Of a stretch of DNA of 64,000 nucleotides, positions 53,409 to 63,951 are shown in pieces (the stretch's first letter is position 1; the number at the start of each line of letters is the position of its first letter). The position numbers were made by a program, and so were the translations under genes. This DNA comes from Lunularia cruciata (taxonomy: Eukaryota; Streptophyta; Marchantiopsida; Lunulariales; Lunulariaceae), in assembly GCA_948567375.1 (NCBI GenBank), contig OX419761.1:32862501-32926500 (forward strand). The letters are read 5' to 3'. The notes beneath the pieces were generated by a model. That model did no database searches. It was not told where the DNA came from and saw only the letters and a list, made by a program, of their open reading frames with translations.

Positions 53409-54745
53409 TCAAAGAAGTGAAATCAAGGAGAAATTGGGTGCAAGAACTTTGAGTGTTGGTGGTATCTCCAAGCTCAATGGATTGTTGGTAGCTTGATTCA
53501 GTTTTTCCTGGGTGTGCAAAAGCTCATTGCTTGATGGAGATTTGGTAGTAAGGCAAACGGTGTGCGGAAGTGTTGGCCAATTTTGAGCACAAAAGGAGCA
53601 AATTTTGAGCAATGGTTGCGATTTTGAGCTCAAGAGGTGAAGGCAAGACCAATTTGTTGCGAGTTGAGCTCAGAAAGTCAAATTGAAGATAGAGTTGTGA
53701 AGCTATTCTTATGAATTTGTGATTTGGAGAAACTTGTGTTTTCAATTTGGCTTGAGTGAAGAGTTAGCATAGGATTTGGTGGTCAGCCAACTTTAGGGTT
53801 TATGTCAAATTTTATATTAGATTTTTGACTGGATTTTATGTCAAATTTTAGCCAGATTTGGAGGACTTTTGCTAGTTTGGAGGACTTTTGCAAGTTTGGA
53901 GGAGTTTTGTCAGATTTTGGAGGAGGTTCAAAGTGGCAAGAAGAAAGGCCTCATTTGGCATTTAGAGGTTTTGAGGTATAGGGCTATGGGCTTGAGAGGC
54001 TACAAAGGCCAACAAGCCAGCTTGCTGGTGTGAGGCTAGCAAGTTTAGAGTAGATCTTGGTCATTGATTGGCAAAATCTGCCCATCTTGCTAGATTGTGT
54101 GCAATAGGGTTTGACTCCTAGATCTCTTGTTCCTAGATTAGTGCCCTAGCCAAATGGTCCACCCTCACTTGTTGTCCTAGTGACTATGCCATTGTTATCT
54201 ATACACTTGTAGCTTTGGCTAGGAGAGGCAATTTGATCTTATTCTTGGTGATCTTGGTAGCTTAGGACTTAGATACAAACTTCTCTTATGCCAAATGCCA
54301 AATGGTGGCAAAGTAAGTCTCGTGTTGTTTTATGAGATGGATGGTTTCATTTAGATTTCTTGTGATTGGACCCTCTCCATTCTCTAATTCTTGTTTGTGC
54401 ACCATGTTTGTGTGAGATGCACTGACTTTTGAACATTGGTGCTCTAGTGTGCTCTTGGTTGTGAGGTTGGAGTGATGACCAGTCAAAATACCTTTGTTTC
54501 TCTCTGGTGAGACAAGAAGTGATGACCTACAGACTGTGAGAGTGCATGTTGTGATGGTAGGTTATAGGTTGCCCTTTCTCCTAGTGTAGTTATCTCGGTT
54601 AGAGTTACATTAGTGGGTGATGCTTAGTTGGTATTGGCACTTGGTGGTGTTGGCACTTGGTGGGGTACTTGCAGTTGCTACTTGCGGTTGTAGTTTGTGG
54701 TTCCAATTTGTTGTTGCAGTTTGCGGTTGCGGTTACTTTGTTACA
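53409..54745 (+). mobile_element. X4: 5' leader
   Basis: A leader of 1.3 kb before gag. Three to four tandem copies of a 20-22-bp unit of type TTTGGAGGACTTTTGCAAG lie at 53856-53927. TTGCGG-type repeats lie near 54660-54735 just before the gag ATG. A possible but weak primer-site-like TGGTATC occurs near 53459. Minus-strand ORFs here are shadows. Confidence 0.65.
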
Positions 54746-56480
54746 ATGAAGTTCTTTGAGGATTCTAGAGGAGATAGCTATGTAGTACGTAGTAGATTTA
54801 CTCGGAGTGGTACTCAATATCAGCTTGTATCTCAAGTCTTACTAAGTGAGGAGATTGACTCTAAGTTGGAGTTTGACACAAGAGTTGATCTAATTGAGAG
54901 TGCACTTGGTGTGTCCACACCATTGTTGTGGGACATGGATGAGATTTATAGGGCCTCCAAAAGCCCTAGGAATTACTTTGGTATAGTGGGTATCATTGAG
55001 TTGGATGATTTCATCCAGGAGTTTGATAGTTGGTGTGATCTGCAATAGATGCAGAACCCAACTTTATTTACACCCTTCATGGCATGGAAGAGGTTGTTTC
55101 AACATCAAGAGGGTTTGCTGATGGATGATTGCCATGAGTTCAAGAGAGTTCATTTGGAGGAGATTGAGTTATAGAGATAATATTGGTCTCCAAACTATGT
55201 CTCTATCTCTTAAGGTTTGGTGGCCAGGAGTAGATTGGTTGTACCCACATGTTCTAGCTCAAGTAGTGTTAGTGGAGCTATTGGAGGTGCACTAGCTAGA
55301 GATAATGCTACTACAAGTGGAGGTACCATTGTAGGAGGTGGTGTGGTACCAGGGTTTAACCCCACGGTGGAGTTCTTCCAATGAATGAGGCAGAACTACA
55401 AGGGAGTGCGGATTGACAAGCTGAGGAGCTTGCAAGAGTTATAGCAAAAGGCTAGAGAGAGCCTACGCGAGGCATATACTTGCATGAGGTAGCTGATCAA
55501 TTTCAATCAGGAGTTTCTAAGGCCTAGGCAGTCCAGTTTTGGCATGGGATACTGGACAAGGAGTTGCGATGTAGAGTTTGTGATGATATGTTATTGCAGG
55601 CTACTTTGCCTACTTTGGCAATGGTCTTTGGTTTGGCTGAGCGTATTGAGCTCAACATGGTGGAGGAGAGAGTGGTGACATTTGGATTTGGTAGAGAGAC
55701 CTCATCCATGGCTATGACTTCTTCTAGAGTGTAATAGAGTGCACCACACCTAGTTGATTTTCAAGGACAAGGTGGATAGCCTAGATCCTATGGAGCAAGT
55801 GGAGGGCCTAGACCCTTACCTTCATTTTTGGGTCAGCAGCAGCCAATGAATGGTGGTGTTGCTTGTTGGACTTGTGGTGGACCTCACCATTGGAGAGAGT
55901 GTACTCAAGGCAATGGATTTGATACCTGGGTGCATCACAACCAGCAAAGAGGCAGTGTGAGCATTGCCATAGGTTTGGTCACACTAGTGACTGATGTCTT
56001 GACCTACACCCGGAGTTATAGAGTGGTAGGGCTACTAAGGCAGGTAGTAGAGGAGCTCCAATTCATGGAGGACAAGGTGGTAGAGGATCTACACCTAGTA
56101 GGGGTGAAGTACCTGCCCTTACTTTTGATACAGCTATGGTTACTTGGATTGAGCAGTTGGAGTAGAGATTGGCTAGTATGGCCATTGCTTAGAGGAGATC
56201 AGATTTGAGTGTTAAGGCTTCTACCTCATATGCTGGTGATAGAGATGCTTTGGACTTCATGTGCGGAGCAGCACAGGTAGATGCATCTACAGCAGTGACT
56301 AGGAGTGCAGTATGTGCTCCGGAGCCTAGAGGAGCATTAGTGGAGTTGGACCCATAGAGAGGAGAGGTTGGGAGACATGTCACACTTCCCTAGTCTTCCA
56401 CGCTATCTAAGGCATTGTAGACAACATCCATGGCTCCTAGATGTCCCAATGTAGGTGTGGTAGGTGGTGATGAAGTGCAT
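54746..56480 (+). pseudogene. X4: gag with two zinc knuckles, broken
   Basis: ATG at 54746 in a frame open to 55048, with VRSRFTRSGTQYQLVSQVLL, LLWDMDEIYRASKSP and IIELDDFIQEFDSW. Stops follow at former Gln/Trp codons. The capsid-like segment (55410-55600) and SLAERIEL-type leucine-rich part (55620-55660) are readable. The first knuckle CWTCGGPHHWREC is intact at 55864-55902; the second (CEHCH.FGH...C) is at 55956-55997 in another frame. This is the best X gag in the window. Confidence 0.78.
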
Positions 56481-57629
56481 GATAGACTACTTGCTAGTTA
56501 GCCACCTATTACTACATAGACTAAGTCTAGCATGATATTGGGGGCGGCTTAGCTGATTATGCGGCATCCTTTTTTTGTTTTTGGCCAGTGACATGTTTAC
56601 ATTAGGATTTGACCCAACCCTAGTGTTCCAGTTGGCTGCCACATTCTGTGAGAGTACGGATGATGCGGTTCCTACTACTAGGGCAAAGGTGGTTGAAAGT
56701 AAAGCTAACTTGGTTGAGGAGCATGGGATCCATTCAGCGACTAATGGTTTATGGCAAGCAGTAGCGGTTAGATTGGAGGAGTTGCCAGCTAGACCAACCT
56801 TTAAGAGAGCATGGTTCACACCTGGTGTTGTCCTACTGGTAACCAAAGGGAGATTTTCTGTTTGGTGCAACCTTCAGGGAAGGTCTATACACCATAAAGA
56901 GTCTTGTTAGACTCTGGTGCATAGCCCCTTATGTTAGGGAAAGCTACAATTGTTGGTCTAGAGTTACAAAAGACCAATGTAGAGAGGTGTCCATTCCAGA
57001 TCTAAACATCTTTAGGTGGTGGTTCAACATAGTACATCACACATAGGGAGCTTGTTGTCCAAGTTGAGCATGATCATCTGATTGATAGCTTGGTGGTGAG
57101 AGCTAAGGCTATTGCGACAATAGCTACGTCATATGATGTGCTAGTTGGGGGAGTAGTGTTATACCCCATGGGTTTCAACATTGACTATTGGGAGGAGACA
57201 GCCTCCTATAGACCAGGTTGGTAGTCTGTTGAGGGATAGGTATGTTGCCTACCAATATGCTTCAGTAGTGGCAGTCTTGGCTCACTATAGTCTGGGACTA
57301 TGGCAGCATTAGTTTTAGCTTTTAGTGGCACAATTACTTGGCCTGGTGACTTGTTGGAGGGGACCACCCATGCAGAGGATACTCCTGTACCAAAGGAGAT
57401 CACTTGGATTTGGAGTACAAGTGAGATTGTTCCATCTACCTTGGATGTTCCATTGTGGAGTTCAGAGGAGGCATTGCATCAGCATGCAGATCAGTTGGTG
57501 TAGCATGCTTGGAGTGGAGCCTTCGTACCATCAGGAGATAAGTGTGAAGATGAGCCTCTAGAATCAATTACTTTGATACCTTTGGATACCACACTCATTG
57601 CTTGGCAATATCTAATAGAGAGGATATGT
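56481..57629 (+). pseudogene. X4: protease region and spacer
   Basis: The active site DSGA is intact at 56910-56921 but followed at once by a stop. FNIDYWEE..SYRPG lies at 57175-57225, then the spacer with VPLWSSEEALHQHADQLV (57450-57503). The frame 56575-56910 covers the part before the active site. Broken by several indels. Confidence 0.72.
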
Positions 57630-58606
57630 CTACTAGAGTTGTTTGGTGGGATTAGCACCGAACTAGCTACAATATTACAGGTGGGTATACAAGTACAGAG
57701 GTACTTGTATGTAGAGAGAGATGAGACTGCTAGGCAAGTCTCTCTACATCATGTGGCACACTTGACCTATTGGTATTCAGAGTTATTATTGATGTTAGTA
57801 GTCAGAGGTTACCAGAAGGCCCTACCAGCAAACATTTCCTTATTGGGGCGCATGATCTAGAGAGATATGAACCTATTCACTTGGTGATTTTTGGATGGCC
57901 ATGTTAGGGACATACACATGTTGGTCGAGGTTTGGGTCTTTAGGATCCTCATTCTGGTGTGTTTTGGGAGATGTTATGGATACTACAACATCTCTAGGTT
58001 CATCAGTCCCTTTCTCCAACTTACCTTTTGAAGAACGTTCCTTTGATAGGTGATTCTTGCACCCGAGTGGTGGCGAGTACACATCAATTCCATTCTTGGA
58101 TGGGACATGTTGTATTGTTAGATGCAACCAGAGTGGGATCATGGGCTCATTGTCTTTGTCTTTGGTGGACAAACCTTTTACCCAAAGAGGTTCTACGGTG
58201 TGCTTATGACAGCAACTTGACCACATCCTTGTTGATGATATCTTGGATGTTGGGCGTTAGTCTCAAACAGGGGTAGTGGCTGATAGGTCACCTATGGCAG
58301 TGGTGAACCTAGTTGGACAGCTTAAAGCCGCACTTCCCACACTCATGAGTTTCCCATTCTCTTGTGCTTTTTGAGAGGGAGTATGGACTTGTTTGGGACT
58401 CACACTTACATGAGTCGGTGGAGCTCAATGCTAATGAGAGAGAGCGGGCAATGGGTTTTTGCACCAGTATTATTGCTATTCCAGCAATGTCAGAGGCATC
58501 TAGGCGTCAAGTGTTAGGTCAAGCTATGGACTTGAACTGTTTGACTTGGATGTGAGCCTTGACTTGGCAATGCAGCGTAGGATGCGCTTGATAGGCATCA
58601 CCATTC
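57630..58606 (+). pseudogene. X4: C5-cytosine methyltransferase domain, best N-terminal half
   Basis: The frame to 57860 gives the SAM-binding start intact: LLELFGGISTELATILQ, then RYLYVERDETARQVSLHHV. Motif IV follows at 57893 as GWPC and then a TAG in place of Gln; the catalytic Cys codon TGT is at 57902-57904. Motif VI reads KNVP (Glu to Lys) near 58030. The motif VIII-like WAHCLCLWWTN is near 58140-58172. ERERAMGF (58438-58460) and GQAMDLN (58518-58540) complete the C-terminal motifs IX-X. Damage is mostly single C-to-T or G-to-A changes, with a small deletion near 58210. Flanked by protease and RT of the same element. Confidence 0.9.
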
Positions 58607-59760
58607 AGACACTTGTGAGCCCTATACCTATCAAGATGATTCAGGCACATGTTAGGAGCAATGGACCAAGTGGACATGGTATTCTTGGGACACAACCAAT
58701 AACTATTAGGGAGAGTGGTCTACTTGGAGTCCATCCAGGTGAGCGTGGGCTACTTGGATTATACCCTTGGTCCACGTGGGATGCAGCTAGAGGACGTGTA
58801 GAGCTTGTAGCCAGAGTGGAAGGAATTTTTCACACAAACGTTTGGACCTCTAGTGGTCACGAGCATGACACTATTGCTCCCAAGAGCCCTATGTAGCAGC
58901 CAATCATGACGTCTTCCACTCCTATTACAATTATAGAGGATACTTGGGAGCCAGATCTTGGACCCAAGCTTACTAGAGAGGAAAGACGGAGGGTTTGGAG
59001 GTTCTTGAGGAGCCACATGAGTTGTTTTGTCTTCAGTATGAAGGATTTGGGTGCTCTAAAGGGACCTGGTAGACAAATTGAGCTGACTAGCAATACACTA
59101 GTTTTCCAATGTCCTTATTGATATAGTAAGATGGAAAGGACATTGATTCAGAGCCAGAGTAGTGACTTTTTTGAGGCTGGTTTGGTGGAGATTTCACATG
59201 GAGAGTATGCATCAGATATAGTGATGCCAGCCAAGAAGGATATGCATGGAAACTACACAGATAGGCAGATGTGTGGAGATTATCGTCCTATTAACCGATA
59301 GACCAAGGCTGATTGGTATGCCATGCCTACACTTGAGTAGATTTTTGATGCAATAGGGCATCCAAAGGTCTTCAGTACTTTGGATCTTTGAGCGGGATAT
59401 CATCAATTGCCGATCAAGGAGGAGGATAAGTCCAAGATAGCATTTTGGGCTATTAATCCTCACGGCAAGGATGTTTTATATCAGTTGAGGTTCTTACCAT
59501 TTGGATTAAAGAACGCTCTTGTTGAGTTCTAGAGGGTCATGGATAGGATCCTAGTTGGATTGATTCTACTCGGTGCTATATTGATGACATTTTGGTCTAT
59601 AGCACTATTGTAGAGGAGCATGGAAGACAATTGTGAGAGGTGTTTGAGAGGTTAAGATCTCATGAACTTCAATTACATCCTAGGAAGTGTAGGTTCTTCC
59701 ATGGTCGGTTGAGTATTTGGGTCACACTATCTACTCTGGAGGACTTGGTGTTCAATAGAC
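58607..59760 (+). pseudogene. X4: spacer and reverse transcriptase
   Basis: Spacer with SGLLGVHPGERGLLGLYPW (58690-58770). From 58930, TWEPDLGPKLTREERRRVW and HMSCFVFSMKDLGAL lead into RT. MCGDYRPINR, FSTLDL and YHQLPI are readable, and the YIDD box is intact at 59576-59587, though indels nearby break the frame. Ends around YLGHTIYSGGLGVQ. Confidence 0.8.
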
Positions 59761-60400
59761 CAAGGTGGAAGCTATTGCACGTATTCCTTGGCCTACGGAT
59801 GTGAGTAGAGTGTGAGCATTCCTTGGGTTAGTGAACTTCTATTGCTGTTATGTTAGAGGATTTAGTGTCATTGCCAAGGCCTTGAAAAAGCTGACCAAGC
59901 TTACACTAGAGTGGTGTTGGGGAGATGAGAAGGAGAGAGTTTTTGTAGAGCTCAAGGAGAGGTTTACATCTGCTTCTATTTTGAGGAGACCAATCAAAGG
60001 ACAACCATTTCAGGTTCATACGGATTGGAGTATGTTGGGGCTTGGAGCAGTGCTCACCTAACATGATGATGAGGGGAAAGAGTTTGTGGTGGCCTATGCT
60101 AGTTGCTCCAACAATTCAGCGGAGGCAAAGTATTAGTTCATATGAAGGAGAGTGCTTGGTAGCAGTTTGGGCAATAGCACATTTTTTATGTTACCTATTT
60201 GGTAACCACTTCACTCTCATCACTGATCAATAGCCACTAAAGTGGTTGATGGAGTCCGACAAGCTTTTAGAGAAGCTTGCACAATGGGCTTTGATTTTAT
60301 AGGAGTATGATTTCACGGTGGTTCACAGACCTGGAGTGGTGAACCATGATGCAGATGGGTTGAGTAGAAACCCATGTCTCAGCCAGCGGGATCAAACCAA
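59761..60400 (+). pseudogene. X4: connection domain and RNase H
   Basis: Frame 59831-60061 holds the connection part and the first RNase H Asp in HTDWSMLGLGAVL. LITDQ follows, with a stop in place of Gln, and VNHDADGLSRNP at 60340-60370 keeps the last Asp. Confidence 0.78.
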
Positions 60401-61830
60401 AGCACATTGGCATGGTGAGACAGATGAGGAGATGGTGCCAGGTTGGCATGCATCGGCCATTTTGTGTATATTTCAAAGGCTTTGGTGGTATCTCTCTTAG
60501 TGCATATAGGAAGAGTTACTGAGGTCATAGATCCAGAGAGTGAAGATATTAGTACCGTTCAGCAAGACATTCATGATGATGTCTTAGTGATGGACTATCT
60601 TTGCATTGGTGTTGTGGGTGGCACAATTGGGGCAAAGGAGAGAGACCGTGTTCTTCAGCAAGCCAAATAGTTTAGATTGGAGGGCATACACCTTTTGCAT
60701 GTATATGAGGATGGTAGAGTGTGAGTAGTACCACTTTCATCTTAGAGACCACAGTTGGTCCGTCATGCTCATGAGGAGCTAGGACATTTTGGAGTAAAGC
60801 GTACATATAGCTTACTCTAGAGTCATTATTGGTGGCATAGTGTGCAGGCCAAGGTACAATAGCTTGTTGCCAGATGTGTGGTTTGTGACCAAGTTAGAGC
60901 ATCATTCAATGCTCCTATGCCACAATTACACCCATCACCTATCATGGGATTGGGTTACCATTAGAGTTTAAACTTCATTGGACCTTTACCGCTGACTATG
61001 AGACATCATTGGTATGTTTTAGTGATGGTGGAGCACTTCTCTAAATGGACTGAGTTGGTGGCACTTCCTGACAAGTCTAGTGAAGGAACATCTTACTTGT
61101 TCCTGGATCAAGTTCTTAGTCATTTTGGTGCACCAGCTGAGGTTTTGGCTGATCAAGGTACAAAGTTCTTGGGGGAGTTTCAAGTCTTGTGTGACAAGGC
61201 TTTGATTGATCATCATACTACATCCCAAGATCACCCTAAGGCAGATGGCTTAGCAGAGAGAGTGGTTCAGACAGTGAAGAGAGGATTGCAAAAGTATGGT
61301 TTGCAGAGAGGCCACTTGGGAGATTGGGATCTCCTATTACCTTGGTTGGCCATGGGCTATCAATTCAGCCGGCAAGCCTCCTTAGCATCCTTCTCTCCGT
61401 ACTTTCTACTCTATGGACAAGATCTAGATTTACATGCAGCCATTGGTCAAGATGCTATTATAGTTTTGGACTTGGATGACCTCAATGTATGGATGAGTGC
61501 ATATTCTCAACATGCAGAGATCTTTCAAAGAGTGATGCCAATGGCTTTTGAGAACTTGGAAATTTCTCAACATAGAGATACCTTATGCTATGCTGCCATT
61601 TGAGGAGGAAGTTATAGACCCTTGATTTGTTGATTTCATCTAGGAGACTATGTATATCTATAGCAAACAGCACCACTAACACTTGATATTTTGATAGGCC
61701 GCACTATCTTGAGAGTGCATGAGGTTTTTCCATCTAGATTCCTTGTGTAATAAAGAAATGATGGTGTTCTTTGGAAGGATCATGTGTGCAATTGTGCACC
61801 ATGCCACCTCCCAAATATTGATGGTACTAT
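60401..61830 (+). pseudogene. X4: integrase
   Basis: The zinc-binding part lies at 60755-60900 with HAHEELGHFGVKRTYSLL and RCVVCDQ. Catalytic core: the first Asp has become Asn (SLNFIGP near 60967), while the second (VLADQGTKFL) and the Glu (ADGLAERVVQ) are kept in a 201-codon open frame at 60998-61603. The C-terminal part is decayed, and a 28-base deletion near 61830, relative to X1, shifts the frame just before the PHD. Confidence 0.8.
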
Positions 61831-62149
61831 GGCTTGAGGTGTATGTTATGTGACTCTTTTGGTGGAGCTACTACTATGTTAGTGTGTGATAGTTATTCAA
61901 GAGGATGGCATATAGCATGTATGACTCCTCCCCTCATGGTGGTTCCTCAAGGATAGTGGTTATGTCCTAGATGTACTTGACATATAGCTAGTTCATTCTT
62001 TATATGGTATAGATTGCAGATAGACAACTAACTATGGGGCTCCATAGCACCCGGCCTCTTGATCTTTGCCCATCATAGGGTATACCATATACTTGGAGTA
62101 GATGGCTATTTGGAGTTAGAGGGACCTAACCACCAGCTAGGAGTGTGAT
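61831..62149 (+). pseudogene. X4: PHD finger and C-terminal tail
   Basis: The best PHD copy, 61840-61974: the first pair CMLC is intact, then CDSY (fourth ligand Cys to Tyr), GWHIAC and WLCPRC, with spacing C-x2-C-x11-C-x2-(C)-x4-H-x2-C-x14-C-x2-C. A TAG before WLCPRC interrupts it. Conservation of the spacing in two decayed copies (also 18321-18455) supports a real domain. The tail before the terminal repeats reads VYHILGVDGYLELEGP. Confidence 0.8.
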
Positions 62150-62256
62150 TGTGACACTTTAGAGCCTATGTATGACTTATGTGTGAGTTTTGCTTCTATA
62201 GTGTATGATGTTGAAACAACAATGTATGTTGTGTAGCGATGTATATACACACAACA
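62150..62256 (+). repeat. X4: 105-bp repeat L, first copy
   Basis: Starts TGTGACACTTTAGAGCC and ends ACACACAACA. A decayed polypurine-like CTAGGAGTGTGAT precedes it. Confidence 0.78.
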
Positions 62257-62258
62257 GC

Positions 62259-62708
62259 TGTCACACCATTTGTAGTGTCGCATCTAGATTACTCGGACAT
62301 TGGAGTTGCAGTGATAGTAGTTAGAGTTATTTTAGCAATTTCTCAAAGACTACTTTCCAACGGTCAGATTTTGTCTTTGGGGTACTGACTTCACTATGGG
62401 GTTCACTGTCACTTTGCACCATTTGCACCGTTGAGTGTGCCATCAGTAGAACCGTTAGAGTTTCAAATCTAGCTCAAGTCCAGGAGTATACTTTCAAAGT
62501 GTAGCTCCAGAGAGCTCACTTTTTGATGTTGAGCTTTTGAGTTCCTGGTTATGGTGGATAGAGGCCGGTGAGCATCAACTAGATTCTCTTAGCTAGAGTG
62601 GGTGTGGCTTGATTGTATTCAATGCCCAATTGTTGGCCATTTATAGAGTGATAGATCAAGTACTTATTTGAATTGAGAGGATTCAAGAGTTGTAAACAAT
62701 CTGATTAT
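62259..62708 (+). repeat. X4: 3' LTR block Z (450 bp)
   Basis: Same length as the 5' block of X4 once B is removed. Starts TGTCACACCATTTG and ends CTGATTAT, directly followed by the second L copy. Confidence 0.75.
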
Positions 62709-62813
62709 TGTGGCACTTTAGAGTCTATGTATGACTTATGTGTGAGTTGTGCTTCTATAGTGTATGATGTTGACAACTATGTATGTTGTGTAGCAATGTA
62801 TATACGCACAACA
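62709..62813 (+). repeat. X4: 105-bp repeat L, second copy and element end
   Basis: Ends CGCACAACA. TCTA at 62814-62817 pairs with TCCA at 45149-45152, and X5 sequence resumes at 62818. This marks the outer end of X4. Confidence 0.7.
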
Positions 62814-62817
62814 TCTA

Positions 62818-63217
62818 GTGTAGTAGCCAGTCAGTATATCTTCCACTCTTGTGACAGTTATAGAGGATACTTGGGAGCCAGATCTTGGACCCAAGCTTAT
62901 AGGAAAGGAAAAATGGAGAGTTTGGAGGTTCTTGAGGAGCTACACAAGTTATTTTGCCTTTATTATGAAGGATTGGGTGCTCTAAAGGGACCTAGTAAAT
63001 AGATTGAGCTGACTAGTGATACATTAGTTTTTTGATGTCCTTATTATTATAGTGACATGGAGAGGACATTGATTTAGAGTTGGATTAGAGACCTTTTTGA
63101 GGCAGGTTTGGTAGAGCTTTCACATGGAGAGTATGCATCAGCAACAATGATGCCAGCCAAGAAAGATATGCATGGCAACTACACAAATAGGTGGATGTGT
63201 GAAGATTACCGTCCTAT
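62818..63217 (+). pseudogene. X5: reverse transcriptase, 5' part
   Basis: X5 resumes after X4: DTWEPDLGPKL and the following RT entry segments, then ISHGEYAS-type sequence and MPAKKDMHGNYT (63150-63190), cut at 63217 by S2. Several stops. Confidence 0.75.
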
Positions 63218-63951
63218 TGTAATACTCCAAGGATAAGAAAAGAGAAAGAAACACAAATTACGCACTCAACATTTGGTGTTTCAAAGGAGCACCTTCTCTT
63301 TATTATATAGACAAAGAGGATCTCCTCCAAGGAAGCTCCACCATAGGATTAGGCACACAGATAGGTGACATGTCAACAAGCTCCACCCTTGGATTACTTA
63401 CTTGGATGGGTGACATGTCAGTTTAGGTCCTACCTGGTTGGTCAAACAAGCTTTGACCAAAAGAGATCTTTTAGGGAATCTTCTTGTAGGAGTCTCAGAA
63501 TCATGTAAGGTACCATTGGAAAGCTCTCATTGAGACAAAGTAGGGGGGAGGGTAGGCCAACCTTTCCTCCATCGGGGGAAGCACTTGCACATTTTTGAGG
63601 CCTAATTCATCCATTTAGGCCTCCAAAATTGCCTTCAAAGATTTTAGGCATATTTTGTTTACTACTCTATTAGTAGAAGTCCCATTTTGGTGATATCTCT
63701 TTCTGATCTATTTAGTCCATCATGTGTAACATCCTTCCAAATGTTACCAAACCAATTCTCACCTTTAAATCATATGTCTAGCTATTGGTTCTAAGGTTCT
63801 CAAATCTATTTTGGTTTTTTCTCTATTAGTAGAAGTAATCTTTCGGTGATACTTCTATTTGATCTATTTTGATTATCATGTATAATATCATTCTAGATGT
63901 TACCAAACCAAATTTCACATCTAGATCATATGGCTAGCTCTTGGTATTATG
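63218..63951. mobile_element. S2: solo-LTR-like insertion (734 bp)
   Basis: Flanked by CCTAT (63213-63217 and 63952-63956), a 5-bp duplication, with X5 RT continuous across it. It starts TGTAATACTCC and ends GGTATTATG, roughly inverted termini, though the last two bases are not CA. A TATA-like TTATTATATAG lies near 63299. It holds two diverged copies of about 130 bp (63660-63790 and 63820-63945) with TCTATTAGTAGAAGT and GATGTTACCAAACCAA, and a shorter duplication around GGTGACATGTCA. No coding region. Confidence 0.6.

Noticed and set aside
53459-53475. TGGTATC-like primer-binding site in the X leader
   Set aside because: Only the first seven bases fit the initiator tRNA-Met primer site, and it lies about 50 bases after the LTR end. 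Not enough to call.
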